Shown: positions 7,134-14,340, numbered from the stretch's first letter. The stretch is 19,603 nucleotides of DNA from Geoglobus sp. (GCA_027019885.1 JALUWC010000014.1:1-19603), one strand, 5' to 3'. The notes: generated from the sequence alone by a model not told the origin. Made by a program: numbers and translations.

Positions 7134-7494
7134 GGTGAGTGTGGCAGACTACGAGCCTCTATATGAGGATGTATTCAAAAGATTAGTGAGAACAGTCGAA
7201 GACGAGCACGAGAACATAAAAAAATCGTTTCTGAGCCGGGAAGAGGCAGAGTTTATATTCTCTGCCTCGAGGCTCGAAGCATTTGTAAAGGCAATTGCAC
7301 AGAAATATGATCCTGAGACACAGGCTGAGATAATCAGGGATACAGAGTTTTCAGACGAAGCAATGAAGATAGCAGCACTCTCATGCGGTAGAGGAGGAAA
7401 CCTGATCAATCGCATCGTCTACGGTCTCGGAGCTAAAATCAGAGAGAAAAAGAATTGGCTGAACTTTTTAGGAGGAGGTGATCAGAAGTGGTGA
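7108..7494 (+). CDS. Acidic soluble helical protein, unknown
   Basis: 128 residues, no membrane segments. It is mostly charged helix (PLYEDVFKRLVRTVEDEHEN; SREEAEFIFSASRLEAFVKA) with a less acidic C-terminal part. CAGGAGG precedes the ATG. It sits among membrane-protein genes in the structural operon, so an internal scaffold or assembly partner is possible; no family recognised. Confidence 0.6.
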   Translation: MVEYSGASKVSVADYEPLYEDVFKRLVRTVEDEHENIKKSFLSREEAEFIFSASRLEAFVKAIAQKYDPETQAEIIRDTEFSDEAMKIAALSCGRGGNLINRIVYGLGAKIREKKNWLNFLGGGDQKW

Positions 7495-8132
7495 ATTATA
7501 TTGGTATGATGAATTTTATGCTATACCTGCTGATGGGCGTTGCTGCACTTATACCACTGTATTTTGTATTTTTCAAGCATACAATATGGAGAATGAGGGG
7601 AATAGAGTTCTACAAGCTTATTATAATTGCGAATAGCGGGATAACGTCTAAAATAGTGAAGGCAGATGAGCTTGATACTGTCATAATCAAAACAGAGACA
7701 GGAGAGGAGACAATCGGACCCCTAGAGAGGCTGCGCGAGGTTGCAAGGCTCGACAAGCGTGGTATACCCACAGCAATATACATCTCTGGCCTTGGGCTTC
7801 TCTCACCAAAGCCGGAGATATTGAAAAACAAATGCTCTAACTGCGGTGCTGAAATATCGATTAAAGCACCAGTGCTGGTAGGTGTATCAGGTAAAGACGT
7901 GGGGCTGATACGCAAATATGAGCGACTGCTTGCATTGAAAGCTAGGAAGATGTTCGGCGGGGTGAATCAGCACACTGTAGCGCTTGTGGCCATCATAGGG
8001 ATCATAGCGTACTTGTTCTTCTCAGGCAGCTTTGGTGGTGAGCACGCTGCCACTGCAGCGAAGGCAGCCAAAGCAGGAGCTGTGCATGTGACTCCTCCGA
8101 AACCCTATGTGATCAACCAGACAGTGCCATAA
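7488..8132 (+). CDS. Membrane protein with a cytosolic CxxC domain, unknown
   Basis: 214 residues from GTG 7488, overlapping the previous stop; GGAGGTGA at 7474-7481 is the ribosome site. A hydrophobic helix near residues 5-27 (MNFMLYLLMGVAALIPLYFVFF) and another near 163-182 (TVALVAIIGIIAYLFFSG) flank a soluble domain with strands 'KLIIIANSGIT' and 'TVIIKTETGEE' and a single CSNCG motif near residues 116-120. The tail is Ala/Lys rich. The two-anchor arrangement with one CxxC pair could bind a metal as a dimer or form disulfides. Unknown family; located just before the ATPase pair. Confidence 0.65.
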   Translation: MVNYIGMMNFMLYLLMGVAALIPLYFVFFKHTIWRMRGIEFYKLIIIANSGITSKIVKADELDTVIIKTETGEETIGPLERLREVARLDKRGIPTAIYISGLGLLSPKPEILKNKCSNCGAEISIKAPVLVGVSGKDVGLIRKYERLLALKARKMFGGVNQHTVALVAIIGIIAYLFFSGSFGGEHAATAAKAAKAGAVHVTPPKPYVINQTVP

Positions 8133-8164
8133 TTTCCCAGGAAATAATTCAGGAGGGATAAACC

Positions 8165-8491
8165 TTGTTTGAAAAAGAGCTCAAGTACAACGTGAAAGGT
8201 CATATACTGACCCAGTACTTCAGCGGGGTACAGCGCAATATCATTGGTCCTATGATTTCAGCCTATGTGCAGCACCTTATGCTTCCTGGCTCGGAATCAC
8301 TGCAGGCTATTCAGGCAAAGCTTAGAGGGTTACGTGTCGCACTATCGCCTTTTTTGCTTAAAAAGGAAAGGGACGAGCTTTCAGATGAAAATATTGAGAT
8401 GCAGAAACCCGAGGAGCTGATTGAGACAGCGGTTAGGATATTCTTTGCTGTTATGGACAGGGAAATTGAAGATGAGAGCGTGGTGGTATGA
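8165..8491 (+). CDS. Small soluble helical protein, unknown
   Basis: 108 residues from a TTG start; GGAGGGA at 8152-8158 gives good spacing and no ATG is available upstream. Its middle (IIGPMISAYVQHLMLPG) and C-terminal helix (PEELIETAVRIFFAVMDREIED) suggest an all-helical protein. It overlaps the ATPase start (ATGA), so the two are likely made together and may interact. Confidence 0.6.
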   Translation: MFEKELKYNVKGHILTQYFSGVQRNIIGPMISAYVQHLMLPGSESLQAIQAKLRGLRVALSPFLLKKERDELSDENIEMQKPEELIETAVRIFFAVMDREIEDESVVV

Positions 8492-9312
8492 AGTACGAGC
8501 TTAATAGCGAGGCTCTTGAAAGAGCCCCAACTAAGTACTTCAGGGAAATATATCTGTTAAACACAACAAATACTATGACGGACTGCCTTGTTGTAGGCAG
8601 CAGGGGCGCCGGGAAATCTATTTTTTCTCTAAAATCTCCTATTTTGATTTCTGGAATCGACACTGAGATGTATGAGCCTTTTAGCGTGAAAAAGCATGTG
8701 TTTTTTGATATTGAAAACCTTGTTAAATACGCTCTGCCGCGGTATGATGAGGACGACCTTCTGTTTGCAAATGTTGTTTTCGACGATGCAGGGCTGAACG
8801 CGGGCAACAGAGAATATATGAAGCGTCTGAATGTTGTACTCGGGAAATTGCTTGAGTGTTACAGAGAAGTGCAGGTAAATTTGTGGGTGAACGTGCCAAA
8901 GGCTTCTTTGATAGACATTACAGTAAGGAAGCTGGTCGGATATTTTGCTATTGTCGAGAAGAAGCTGAATATAAATAATCATCAGGTTTGTGAGAAAAAA
9001 ATCGTGAAAATTTACAGGACTAATACAAAATCGAAATCGTTTCTTGATGATTTTCTTTTTGATTTCAATAAGTCGTATCCTTCTAGAATTGATAAATTCG
9101 AGGTAGCGCCGCTTGATAAAGAAATCTATGAGGAATATCGAAAAATGAAAAGGAGAGCTCATAAGGAGCTTCTGAAGGATGAGCTTGAAGGAGAATCAAA
9201 AGAGAGAATACTACTACGGAAAGCAATCAATGCAATGAGAGAATTTATGACTGTCTCACAGATCGCAAAAGTTCTAGAAATTCCTAGGACGTCAGTTTAT
9301 ACTTACTGCTGA
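8488..9312 (+). CDS. P-loop ATPase with a C-terminal helix-turn-helix
   Basis: 274 residues. Walker A is GSRGAGKS at 37-44; a Walker B-like strand 'NVVFDDAG' carries Asp99 and Asp100. A following 'NLWVNVPKASLIDITVRKLV' block resembles the sensor region of Zot/FtsK-like and viral packaging ATPases. The last 22 residues (MTVSQIAKVLEIPRTSVYTY) form a helix-turn-helix that ends abruptly at a stop. A P-loop ATPase is a common core gene of spindle-shaped and other archaeal viruses, used in genome handling or assembly. The start ATG overlaps the previous stop. The gene ends ten bases inside the converging gene from the other strand. Confidence 0.82.
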   Translation: MKYELNSEALERAPTKYFREIYLLNTTNTMTDCLVVGSRGAGKSIFSLKSPILISGIDTEMYEPFSVKKHVFFDIENLVKYALPRYDEDDLLFANVVFDDAGLNAGNREYMKRLNVVLGKLLECYREVQVNLWVNVPKASLIDITVRKLVGYFAIVEKKLNINNHQVCEKKIVKIYRTNTKSKSFLDDFLFDFNKSYPSRIDKFEVAPLDKEIYEEYRKMKRRAHKELLKDELEGESKERILLRKAINAMREFMTVSQIAKVLEIPRTSVYTYC

Positions 9313-9593
9313 AATTCAAAATCTTCAAATTTGAAGCTAAGTTCGATTAGACGTTTATTCCCATTGTCATAGTAGAAAACTCTACCACAACGTGAGCATC
9401 CTCTTACCACGTAATCTTTTGCATAACGCACCTTTTGCAGTAAAGGTAACTGTGCACGGTTGTAGTATTGTGCACCTATTTTTATTACTTTAATTTCATG
9501 AGCACAGGCTGGGCAAATGTCCGGCGTCCTACCCGGTTTTAATGCACCTATTTCGAAAGATATGAAGTTGTCTAATGTTTTGATATTCCCCAT
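9303..9593 (-). CDS. Zinc-ribbon protein, unknown
   Basis: 96 residues from the ATG at 9593; a longer reading from 9623 would overlap the preceding gene, and GAGGGA at 9602-9607 is a suitable ribosome site for 9593. CPAC and CSRC pairs, about 36 residues apart, form a zinc ribbon. The C-terminus is rich in Phe and acidic residues (LSFKFEDFEFQQ). It is the last gene of the long leftward operon and overlaps the ATPase gene tail to tail. Possible transcription-related accessory factor; function not determined. Confidence 0.65.
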   Translation of the reverse strand: MGNIKTLDNFISFEIGALKPGRTPDICPACAHEIKVIKIGAQYYNRAQLPLLQKVRYAKDYVVRGCSRCGRVFYYDNGNKRLIELSFKFEDFEFQQ

Positions 9594-9597
9594 AACA

Positions 9598-9957
9598 CTA
9601 TTCCCTCTTCTCAATGATTTCAAGGATGAAGTTGTGAAGCCTTACAAAGCCAGCAGCCTCGAGGCTCTTCAGCCATGCCCTCGCAGTCCTTTCCTGTACT
9701 TCGAAGTGCTTCATAAGCCAGCGTATTGCTATTTGAGTTCTGACTTTGAGATCGAAGTCCTTACGCTGTCTGTAAAGGAAAAGGTATACCTCCCTCAATC
9801 GTGAGCTCGCAGGGAGCTTTAACCCATCCACCCCTTCATAGTCTTTCTCTACAAGTATCTGTATTCCCCTGTTCACACTCCCGTACTTCCTTTTGAGGTG
9901 CTCAATGAGTTCAACTTTTAATTTACAACTGACAACCCTTTTTTTATTATATTTCAT
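9598..9957 (-). CDS. RHH plus winged-helix DNA-binding regulator
   Basis: 119 residues. The N-terminus (KKRVVSCKLKVELIEHLKRK) has the strand-helix-helix pattern of a ribbon-helix-helix domain; residues about 75-115 (TQIAIRWLMKHFEVQERTAR, then LKSLEAAGFVRLHN) look like a winged helix. I start at ATG 9957, preceded by AGGAG, rather than the upstream TTG at 10011, because a strong palindrome (9972-9997) sits in between as a likely operator. Three palindrome copies around this gene make it the prime candidate binding protein, either as autoregulator or replication-origin binder. Role inferred from domains and context. Confidence 0.72.
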   Translation of the reverse strand: MKYNKKRVVSCKLKVELIEHLKRKYGSVNRGIQILVEKDYEGVDGLKLPASSRLREVYLFLYRQRKDFDLKVRTQIAIRWLMKHFEVQERTARAWLKSLEAAGFVRLHNFILEIIEKRE

Positions 9958-9971
9958 AGGTTGTGCACTCC

Positions 9972-9997
9972 TGCGCAAACGGTAATACTTTTGCGCA
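9972..9997. promoter_or_regulatory. Palindromic site A upstream of the RHH/wHTH gene
   Basis: TGCGCAAA (9972-9979) and TTTGCGCA (9990-9997) are perfect arms around a 10-nt spacer holding GTAATAC. On the minus strand it reads as the same element as sites B and C. It lies 15 bases upstream of the ATG at 9957. Confidence 0.7.
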
Positions 9998-10026
9998 CGA
10001 CGCTTCTTCAAAGTAGATACTTTTTT

Positions 10027-10040
10027 GTTGAAATTTCAAC
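10027..10040. repeat. Perfect 14-bp palindrome GTTGAAATTTCAAC
   Basis: GTTGAAATTTCAAC is fully self-complementary and lies in the noncoding stretch between sites A and B. A related GAAATTTC occurs at 10050-10057. It may belong to the same regulatory or origin region. Confidence 0.5.
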
Positions 10041-10090
10041 CGCTTTTTAGAAATTTCTTCTCTTCTCATAACTAACCCAACTCTTCTTCT

Positions 10091-10118
10091 TTGCACGAAA
10101 GTATTACCTTTCGTGCAA
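10091..10118. promoter_or_regulatory. Palindromic site B
   Basis: TTGCACGAAAG (10091-10101) and CTTTCGTGCAA (10108-10118) are perfect 11-bp arms around TATTAC. It shares the AAAGTATTACC core with sites A (reversed) and C, but its arms differ from site A at matching positions on both sides. Confidence 0.75.
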
Positions 10119-10122
10119 GTGA

Positions 10123-10320
10123 TTACTGATGATCTTTATAAACTTGCGCAAAAGTATTACCTTTCATGCTATTAGCTCGATTTTTTAAATTATAAGTTTC
10201 ATTGATCACCTTGACCGCATGCTTGGCACAGAGGAAGGCCCCACCGTTAAACCCGCGCCTGGCTGGATATACCAGGAAATCAGCTACATCCTCGCAGTAA
10301 TCGCATTTTGCCACTACCAT
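10123..10320 (-). CDS. Small zinc-finger protein, unknown
   Basis: 65 residues. CDYC near the start and CAKH about 25 residues later make a C2-CH zinc site (MVVAKCDYCEDVADFLVYPA, later FLCAKHAVKVI). The ATG at 10320 overlaps the stop of the preceding 56-residue gene. The last third is coded by palindromic site C (10144-10169), so its C-terminal sequence may be constrained by DNA rather than protein function. Function unknown. Confidence 0.6.
   Translation of the reverse strand: MVVAKCDYCEDVADFLVYPARRGFNGGAFLCAKHAVKVINETYNLKNRANSMKGNTFAQVYKDHQ
10144..10169. promoter_or_regulatory. Palindromic site C (inside a coding region)
   Basis: TTGCGCAAAAG (10144-10154), TATTAC, then CTTTCATGC (10161-10169): the third copy of the element, with less perfect arms. 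Its centre lies 53 bp from that of site B, close to five helical turns. Confidence 0.6.
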
Positions 10321-10484
10321 ATCTCCGGCGGGAGCAGTTTCTCAAGTTTCTCTTCAAGGATTTCAATCCTCATTTCAAGCTCTCTGTTTCTATCAATGGC
10401 TCGTTTAAGTTTATTTTTCAATAGAGCGATTTCTTTCAGTGAAATTACTTCATCAGCGAGAAAATGACAATTGTTGCATCTCAT
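10314..10484 (-). CDS. Small coiled-coil protein with CxxC, unknown
   Basis: A 56-residue gene. ATG at 10484 overlaps the previous stop (ATGA), with GGAGGGAGGAG before it. The protein opens MRCNNCHF, giving one CxxC pair, and the rest is a strong coiled coil with heptad leucines (EIALLKNKLKRAIDRNRELE, then EILEEKLEKLLP). It could dimerise through the coil and share a metal between chains. Tight overlap at both ends supports it as a real member of the leftward operon. Confidence 0.65.
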   Translation of the reverse strand: MRCNNCHFLADEVISLKEIALLKNKLKRAIDRNRELEMRIEILEEKLEKLLPPEIW

Positions 10485-10723
10485 ACTCCTCCCTCCAAGG
10501 CTTTTAATCCTTCCTCAATAGCCTTTAAACGCTGCAAGATAAATTCTACAAAATCAAAATTTGGGTCATATTCAACTTCAAAATAATCATACAATCCAGC
10601 AGAAACGGAGCCGGGAATATCCAGGACTGCGTAAAAACCTACATGTTTGATGCCAGCTATACCTATAAGTAACCAATCATCTTCAAAAATCATAATCCAG
10701 CCTTTTCCTCCCCATATCTTCAT
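10481..10723 (-). CDS. Small acidic protein, unknown
   Basis: 80 residues beginning MKIWGGKGWIMIFEDDWLLI; a beta-rich N-terminal half with many aromatics and an acidic C-terminal helix (FVEFILQRLKAIEEGLKALE). The ATG lies just after the previous gene, whose final codons contain the GGAGGTG ribosome site. Not recognised. Confidence 0.55.
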   Translation of the reverse strand: MKIWGGKGWIMIFEDDWLLIGIAGIKHVGFYAVLDIPGSVSAGLYDYFEVEYDPNFDFVEFILQRLKAIEEGLKALEGGV

Positions 10724-10725
10724 AA

Positions 10726-10995
10726 TTACACCTCCAAAAGTCCTAACCCAGACCTGATAGCCACCTTCATTTTATAGTCCCCGAAGTATGGCGTATTACG
10801 CAGATAGCTCAGCAGCCTCTCAAGCTCTGATTTTCTTTTCTGCGAGGTAAGCTTAAGAGCCTCTTTCACAAGGTGCTGATGTATCCTGGTATTCAGCAGG
10901 CTCAGGGCCTCAGCAATAGTTATGCGGTCCACGCCCTGGGCCTGCAGGCGATCCGCAAAATCTGCCAGCTGGTAAGCAACCTGCTCGCTGTTCAC
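10726..10995 (-). CDS. Small helical protein following the ParB-like gene, unknown
   Basis: 89 residues from a GTG start overlapping the ParB-like gene's stop (GTGA). All helical: SEQVAYQLADFADRLQAQGV, then a basic stretch (KLTSQKRKSELERLL). The close coupling to the ParB-like gene suggests a partner in the same process. Ends in LLEV, where GGAGGTG serves the next gene. No family recognised. Confidence 0.6.
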   Translation of the reverse strand: MNSEQVAYQLADFADRLQAQGVDRITIAEALSLLNTRIHQHLVKEALKLTSQKRKSELERLLSYLRNTPYFGDYKMKVAIRSGLGLLEV

Positions 10996-12299
10996 TGCCC
11001 TCCCTCCTGAAGCTCTTTCAGAATAGAATCAACCAGCTCCACGCTTGGGTCTTCGTAGCTTCTCACTATTCTGTCAGTGATGATCAGCCTGAGCATCGCT
11101 TTATTAATGTCCTCAGCTGGAATTGATTCCACATCACCCCAGGGTTTAAGCCCCTTTTTAACCGACTCGCTCCACAGAAGCAGGCAGAGATTTTTGAGAA
11201 TAAAGCGCAGCTCCCTCTCTCCGAGCTCTGTAATCTCTGAAAGCTTTTCGTCGAGGTATTTGAATGCTTTTTTAGTGTTCTCTCTTTTCTGTTTTGTTAG
11301 TATTTTCCGTGCTTCTCTATCCTTTTTCTCGAAGCATTTTGTATTTATGCAAATCAGAGAGTCCCTTGTTGTTCTCTTACAATCTTTGCAATTCTTGCAT
11401 TCTGAGGTGTCGAAGTTAACCCCATATCCAAGATAGTTGTATGAGTCCCAGTCCAGCTTTGATATATCCACGATATCCTTATCTTTGAGGTCCTTTCTGC
11501 GCTTATGCTTCGCCTTGTTGATTTTGTCTTTAAAGCAAGATCTGTTTAGGCAGTATTCCTCGCCGTCATACTTTATTTTGTGTTTGCACTTCTTGCATTT
11601 TGAGAAATCTATGTAATCTCTGAGTTTTTCAACTTCAATAGGCAAATCTGAGAGATTCAGTGCATAATCGCCTTTCCAATCGTATTTAATCTGGTTCTTA
11701 GATATCTCCTGTATCTGACTAACAGAGGGCTGGACCCCTTTGCTGGTCAATTGCTTAATCGCCGGCAAAACCTTCTTTTTAAACACCGGGTAGGGAGCTA
11801 TGGGCAGAAGAGCGATAACGTGCTTGGCAGATATTTTCCGGGAAATAACCAGGTCCTTCAACTCCTCAGGTGCCTGCAGCAGCCTGAGCCTGTTGGCGAT
11901 CCACGCCTGGCTCTTGCCTAACCGCTTTCCGAGCTCCTTCTGAGTCAGCCCCGAATTTTCCAGGAGCTCTTTAATTGCCTGGGCTTCCTCGAGAGGGTTG
12001 AGATTCTCTCTCTGGAGATTTTCAATAAGCATGAGCTCCTTAACCTGGTCATCGCTGAGGTCCTTCACAACTACGGGCACTTTATCAAGCCCTGCAAGCT
12101 TGGCAGCCCTTAGCCGGCGCTCGCCGGCGACAAGCTGATAGGCACCGTTTACCTGGCGGACCACAAGAGGCTCGAGGATCCCGTGTTCTTTGATGCTTGC
12201 CGCAAGTTCCTCGAGAGACTTCTCATCAAAGCTTTTCCGGGGGTTCCAGCCTGTGAGCTCAATTTTTGAGATCTCAATCTCCTCGAGCGCAGCCATCAC
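10992..12299 (-). CDS. ParB-like DNA-binding protein with C-terminal cysteine clusters
   Basis: 435 residues from GTG 12299 (ATG follows at once). The N-terminal ParB/Spo0J domain is clear: '[20 protein letters not shown]' and GERRLRAA at 59-66 (the CTP-binding box), then ENLQREN at 93-99 and a helix-turn-helix near 117-140. The second half is unusual: two similar cysteine clusters (CKKCKH with [15 protein letters not shown] with CINTKCF) predict two zinc-binding units, followed by a helical C-terminus. ParB proteins bind parS-like sites for partition or act as transcription factors. No ParA is in the window, so partition of an extrachromosomal form, replication or gene control are all open. 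Confidence 0.85.
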   Translation of the reverse strand: MMAALEEIEISKIELTGWNPRKSFDEKSLEELAASIKEHGILEPLVVRQVNGAYQLVAGERRLRAAKLAGLDKVPVVVKDLSDDQVKELMLIENLQRENLNPLEEAQAIKELLENSGLTQKELGKRLGKSQAWIANRLRLLQAPEELKDLVISRKISAKHVIALLPIAPYPVFKKKVLPAIKQLTSKGVQPSVSQIQEISKNQIKYDWKGDYALNLSDLPIEVEKLRDYIDFSKCKKCKHKIKYDGEEYCLNRSCFKDKINKAKHKRRKDLKDKDIVDISKLDWDSYNYLGYGVNFDTSECKNCKDCKRTTRDSLICINTKCFEKKDREARKILTKQKRENTKKAFKYLDEKLSEITELGERELRFILKNLCLLLWSESVKKGLKPWGDVESIPAEDINKAMLRLIITDRIVRSYEDPSVELVDSILKELQEGGQ

Positions 12300-12970
12300 G
12301 CCTCCACCCCCTCGGCGTCGGCTGTTACCTCAGCCATGATCTGGCGGTCCTTCTTCAGCGCCTCGTCTATCTTGCTCACGTCAAGGGACCCGTTCACCTT
12401 CGCGTAGAGCTGCCCCTTATCGCTTCTGATCAGATTTGAAATCTCGCTCTCTGAAACCTTCAGCCTCTTTGCAATTTCTGTGATCTGGAGCTTTTCCAAG
12501 AAATACAGCCTCAGAGCCTCTTTCTCCTCTCTCCCTGTTAGCTTCTTTGGTGGGGTTCCTGGAAGGCTGTAGAGTGTTTTACGCCCTACTTTCCTCTTCT
12601 GGAGCTCGTGATCCATGTTCCTGGTGATCCACAATGCCAGCGCTTTAGGCGTTTTTTGCTTGATCCTTATACCCTTCTTCTCCAGCCTCTCCAGGATTTC
12701 CTCTGCATAGAGCTCCTCGCCTTCGCGGAAGACACTTTTAATCATTTTCTTCTTACTGTGGGTGTTTAGGCATCGCATATTTATAGAGTGTAGGCTATTG
12801 GAGTCAGAGCGCGTTCTTGTCCTCCTATTTAAATCTTTCTGTTGATCATCCCTGGTGTTGTCGTCAATTGCCTGGTTAGCAAAAATCGCCTGGATGTATT
12901 CCCTGACAGTCTCATCTGGCAGCTCTACCTCCACGCGCAGCCCTGGAACTTCAAAGTATGCCAGCCCCAT
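12296..12970 (-). CDS. Winged-helix and HTH DNA-binding protein, unknown
   Basis: 224 residues. An N-terminal strand-rich stretch (GLAYFEVPGLRVEVELPDET) and a low-complexity linker (about 36-62) precede a winged helix (about 76-136) and a second helix-turn-helix (TEIAKRLKVSESEISNLIRS). The stop overlaps the ParB-like start, so the two are likely co-translated; it may load or assist ParB or regulate the operon. An internal TATA-like sequence (12775-12788) lies about 35 bases before an internal ATG (12745) that opens the two-domain part. Start ATG 12970 follows GGAGGTG. Confidence 0.7.
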   Translation of the reverse strand: MGLAYFEVPGLRVEVELPDETVREYIQAIFANQAIDDNTRDDQQKDLNRRTRTRSDSNSLHSINMRCLNTHSKKKMIKSVFREGEELYAEEILERLEKKGIRIKQKTPKALALWITRNMDHELQKRKVGRKTLYSLPGTPPKKLTGREEKEALRLYFLEKLQITEIAKRLKVSESEISNLIRSDKGQLYAKVNGSLDVSKIDEALKKDRQIMAEVTADAEGVEA

Positions 12971-12973
12971 CCC

Positions 12974-13153
12974 TCACACCTCCATCGTGGTTGTAATCAC
13001 CGCGCCCCCTGGGGTTCTGATCTTAAGGTTTACCCCTTCAGGCGTTGGTGTTGCCGAGGTCCTGGCTCCGCACTGCAGGCAGCTCCCGCTCTCATCGAGC
13101 CTGCTGCCACACAAAAAACAATACTTCTCTCTGTTGTTAGTTTTCTCTCCCAT
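12974..13153 (-). CDS. Small zinc-ribbon protein
   Basis: 59 residues from ATG 13153, chosen because GGAGGT lies eight bases upstream; the frame stays open further back. CFLCG and CLQCG pairs form a compact zinc ribbon (residues about 12-30), followed by a Thr/Pro-rich tail ending TTTMEV. The final codons carry the ribosome site of the next gene. Function unknown, perhaps a protein-docking module. Confidence 0.65.
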   Translation of the reverse strand: MGEKTNNREKYCFLCGSRLDESGSCLQCGARTSATPTPEGVNLKIRTPGGAVITTTMEV

Positions 13154-13158
13154 GATGT

Positions 13159-13311
13159 CTAACCTCCTTCCTGGGGTTGGACTGGGGAGGCTCCCTGGAC
13201 CCACGACCTGAGAGCCTCCCTGGTTACCTTAAATCTCATAGAGCCACAGCTGGGGCAGCCAGCAGGTGGTTTCTGGTAAACTTTCCCGCACCCTGAGCAT
13301 TGCCATGCCAA
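13159..13311 (-). CDS. Small zinc-ribbon (rubredoxin-like) protein
   Basis: A 50-residue gene. From TTG 13311 the protein reads MAWQCSGCGKVYQKPPAGCP and continues SCGSMRF: CSGC and CPSC pairs 14 residues apart form a rubredoxin-like zinc ribbon. GGGGGTG of the upstream gene's end lies six bases before the TTG, and the stop lies five bases before the next start, whose ribosome site is inside this gene's last codons. It is the second of two zinc ribbons in a row. Confidence 0.6.
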   Translation of the reverse strand: MAWQCSGCGKVYQKPPAGCPSCGSMRFKVTREALRSWVQGASPVQPQEGG

Positions 13312-13314
13312 AGC

Positions 13315-13614
13315 TCACACCCCCACCAGAAGCAGATCGCCCTCTGCCATTTTCCTGGCTTCCTCTTCGCCCTTTTCAATAGCCTCCTGAATCTCTTCCT
13401 CCTTAGCGTTGAGCATCTTGAGGAGCCACTTGAAGATGCTGATCTCACCGCTGTAGTAGCTCTGCAGGTCCTTATCCCCATCCATGAAGGCATTGCGGTA
13501 ATGGAAAACACACCAGGAGAGCTCTTCCAGCGCGAGCTTCTTTAAATCCTCAATAAAAAATTCAAGATTCAATATAGGCAGATCCTTTTTCATGCGAGTT
13601 CCTTTTAATTCCAA
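13315..13614 (-). CDS. Small helical acidic protein, unknown
   Basis: 99 residues from TTG 13614, selected because GGAGGTG stands six bases upstream at the end of the preceding gene; an ATG at 13593 is the alternative. Helical throughout (NLEFFIEDLKKLALEELSWC; LNAKEEEIQEAIEKGEEEAR). Not recognised. Confidence 0.55.
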   Translation of the reverse strand: MELKGTRMKKDLPILNLEFFIEDLKKLALEELSWCVFHYRNAFMDGDKDLQSYYSGEISIFKWLLKMLNAKEEEIQEAIEKGEEEARKMAEGDLLLVGV

Positions 13615-13617
13615 CTC

Positions 13618-13830
13618 TCACACCTCCAACTCAGTTAAAGGCTTCAAACCGCGAGCAGCAGCCCGCAATCTTGCATTTTCCTCCTCTATGGTTCGCCGAT
13701 ACCCCTCCTTGAGCGCCTCAGAACCAACTATTTGGACCGGAATACCTGCAATGCTGACGGTAATTTCATGCCCTTTTGCCAGTTCTTTGACATCTTCTGG
13801 CTCAATGACAAGAAGCGCCTTAAATTCCAT
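13618..13830 (-). CDS. Small protein, unknown
   Basis: 70 residues. An N-terminal beta-rich part (FKALLVIEPEDVKELAKGHE, ITVSIAGIPVQIVG) and a charged helix (GYRRTIEEENARLRAAARGL). Ends TELEV, whose codons contain the GGAGGTG of the following gene. No family recognised. Confidence 0.55.
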   Translation of the reverse strand: MEFKALLVIEPEDVKELAKGHEITVSIAGIPVQIVGSEALKEGYRRTIEEENARLRAAARGLKPLTELEV

Positions 13831-13832
13831 CT

Positions 13833-14060
13833 TTAAATCCCCTCAGAAAGCTTAGCCAGCCTTTTCATAATCTTTCGGTTCTTGCTCCTTTTCACCCTGG
13901 CGAGCTTGGGTTTGATCCCAGGCGTTGAAAATAGCTGACAGCGCTCGCAGAGCTTTTTGATAGACCTCTCCTTTTTCTCTGGAAACTTAGCACAGGAGAC
14001 TTCTCTGGGCAGCCATGGCTTTTCAGGCTTAATAACCACTAAGTGCCTGCACTGTGGCAT
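13833..14060 (-). CDS. Small basic cysteine-bearing protein, unknown
   Basis: 75 residues with four cysteines (MPQCRHLVVIKPEK, SCAKFPEK, LCERCQLF), probably a zinc site, and a strongly basic C-terminus (KLARVKRSKNRKIMKRLAKL) suited to nucleic-acid binding. Starts at ATG 14060 just after a 35-residue gene. Function unknown. Confidence 0.6.
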   Translation of the reverse strand: MPQCRHLVVIKPEKPWLPREVSCAKFPEKKERSIKKLCERCQLFSTPGIKPKLARVKRSKNRKIMKRLAKLSEGI

Positions 14061-14062
14061 TT

Positions 14063-14170
14063 TTACGTATGCCCCCTTGCAGCTTTTGCAGAGGAGCGCT
14101 CCTTTTGAGCTTTAGGAGCCTCCTTAGCCTCTTCCCACCACTCTCTGAGCAGCTCATACACTTTCTGCAT
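14063..14170 (-). CDS. 35-residue peptide gene, unknown
   Basis: ATG 14170 overlaps the previous stop (TAATG). The product MQKVYELLREWWEEAKEAPK plus a basic tail would be an amphipathic helix. Support is position only: it fills the gap exactly between two operon genes, with GGAGGG (14175-14180) upstream. Confidence 0.4.
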   Translation of the reverse strand: MQKVYELLREWWEEAKEAPKAQKERSSAKAARGHT

Positions 14171-14340
14171 TACACAACCCTCCATTTCCCGAGCCTTAGA
14201 GCAGCTTCAAGAGCCTCAGGCTCCACCCCGTGGTTAATAGCCACCGGAGAGAGGTATTTGAGCCGGTTTTTCTGATTGTGCGCTGTAATCTCCTGCAGAG
14301 CGTAGAAAACATCGGCGAGCCTGAGCCTGATCTTAATCAT
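14170..14340 (-). CDS. Small protein, unknown
   Basis: 56 residues from ATG 14340, overlapping the end of the preceding gene. Sequence MIKIRLRLADVFYALQEITA then a helix-rich second half (EPEALEAALRLGKWRVV). Coupled at both ends to its neighbours, which supports its reality; no family recognised. Confidence 0.5.
   Translation of the reverse strand: MIKIRLRLADVFYALQEITAHNQKNRLKYLSPVAINHGVEPEALEAALRLGKWRVV

Noticed and set aside
9517..9804. Rightward open frame opposite the regulator genes
   Set aside because: It spans the junction of two well-supported leftward genes and its product has no protein-like features.
13236..13511. Leftward frame overlapping two small genes
   Set aside because: The other two frames contain a helical protein and a zinc ribbon with good ribosome sites; this one is an Arg/Ala-rich shadow.
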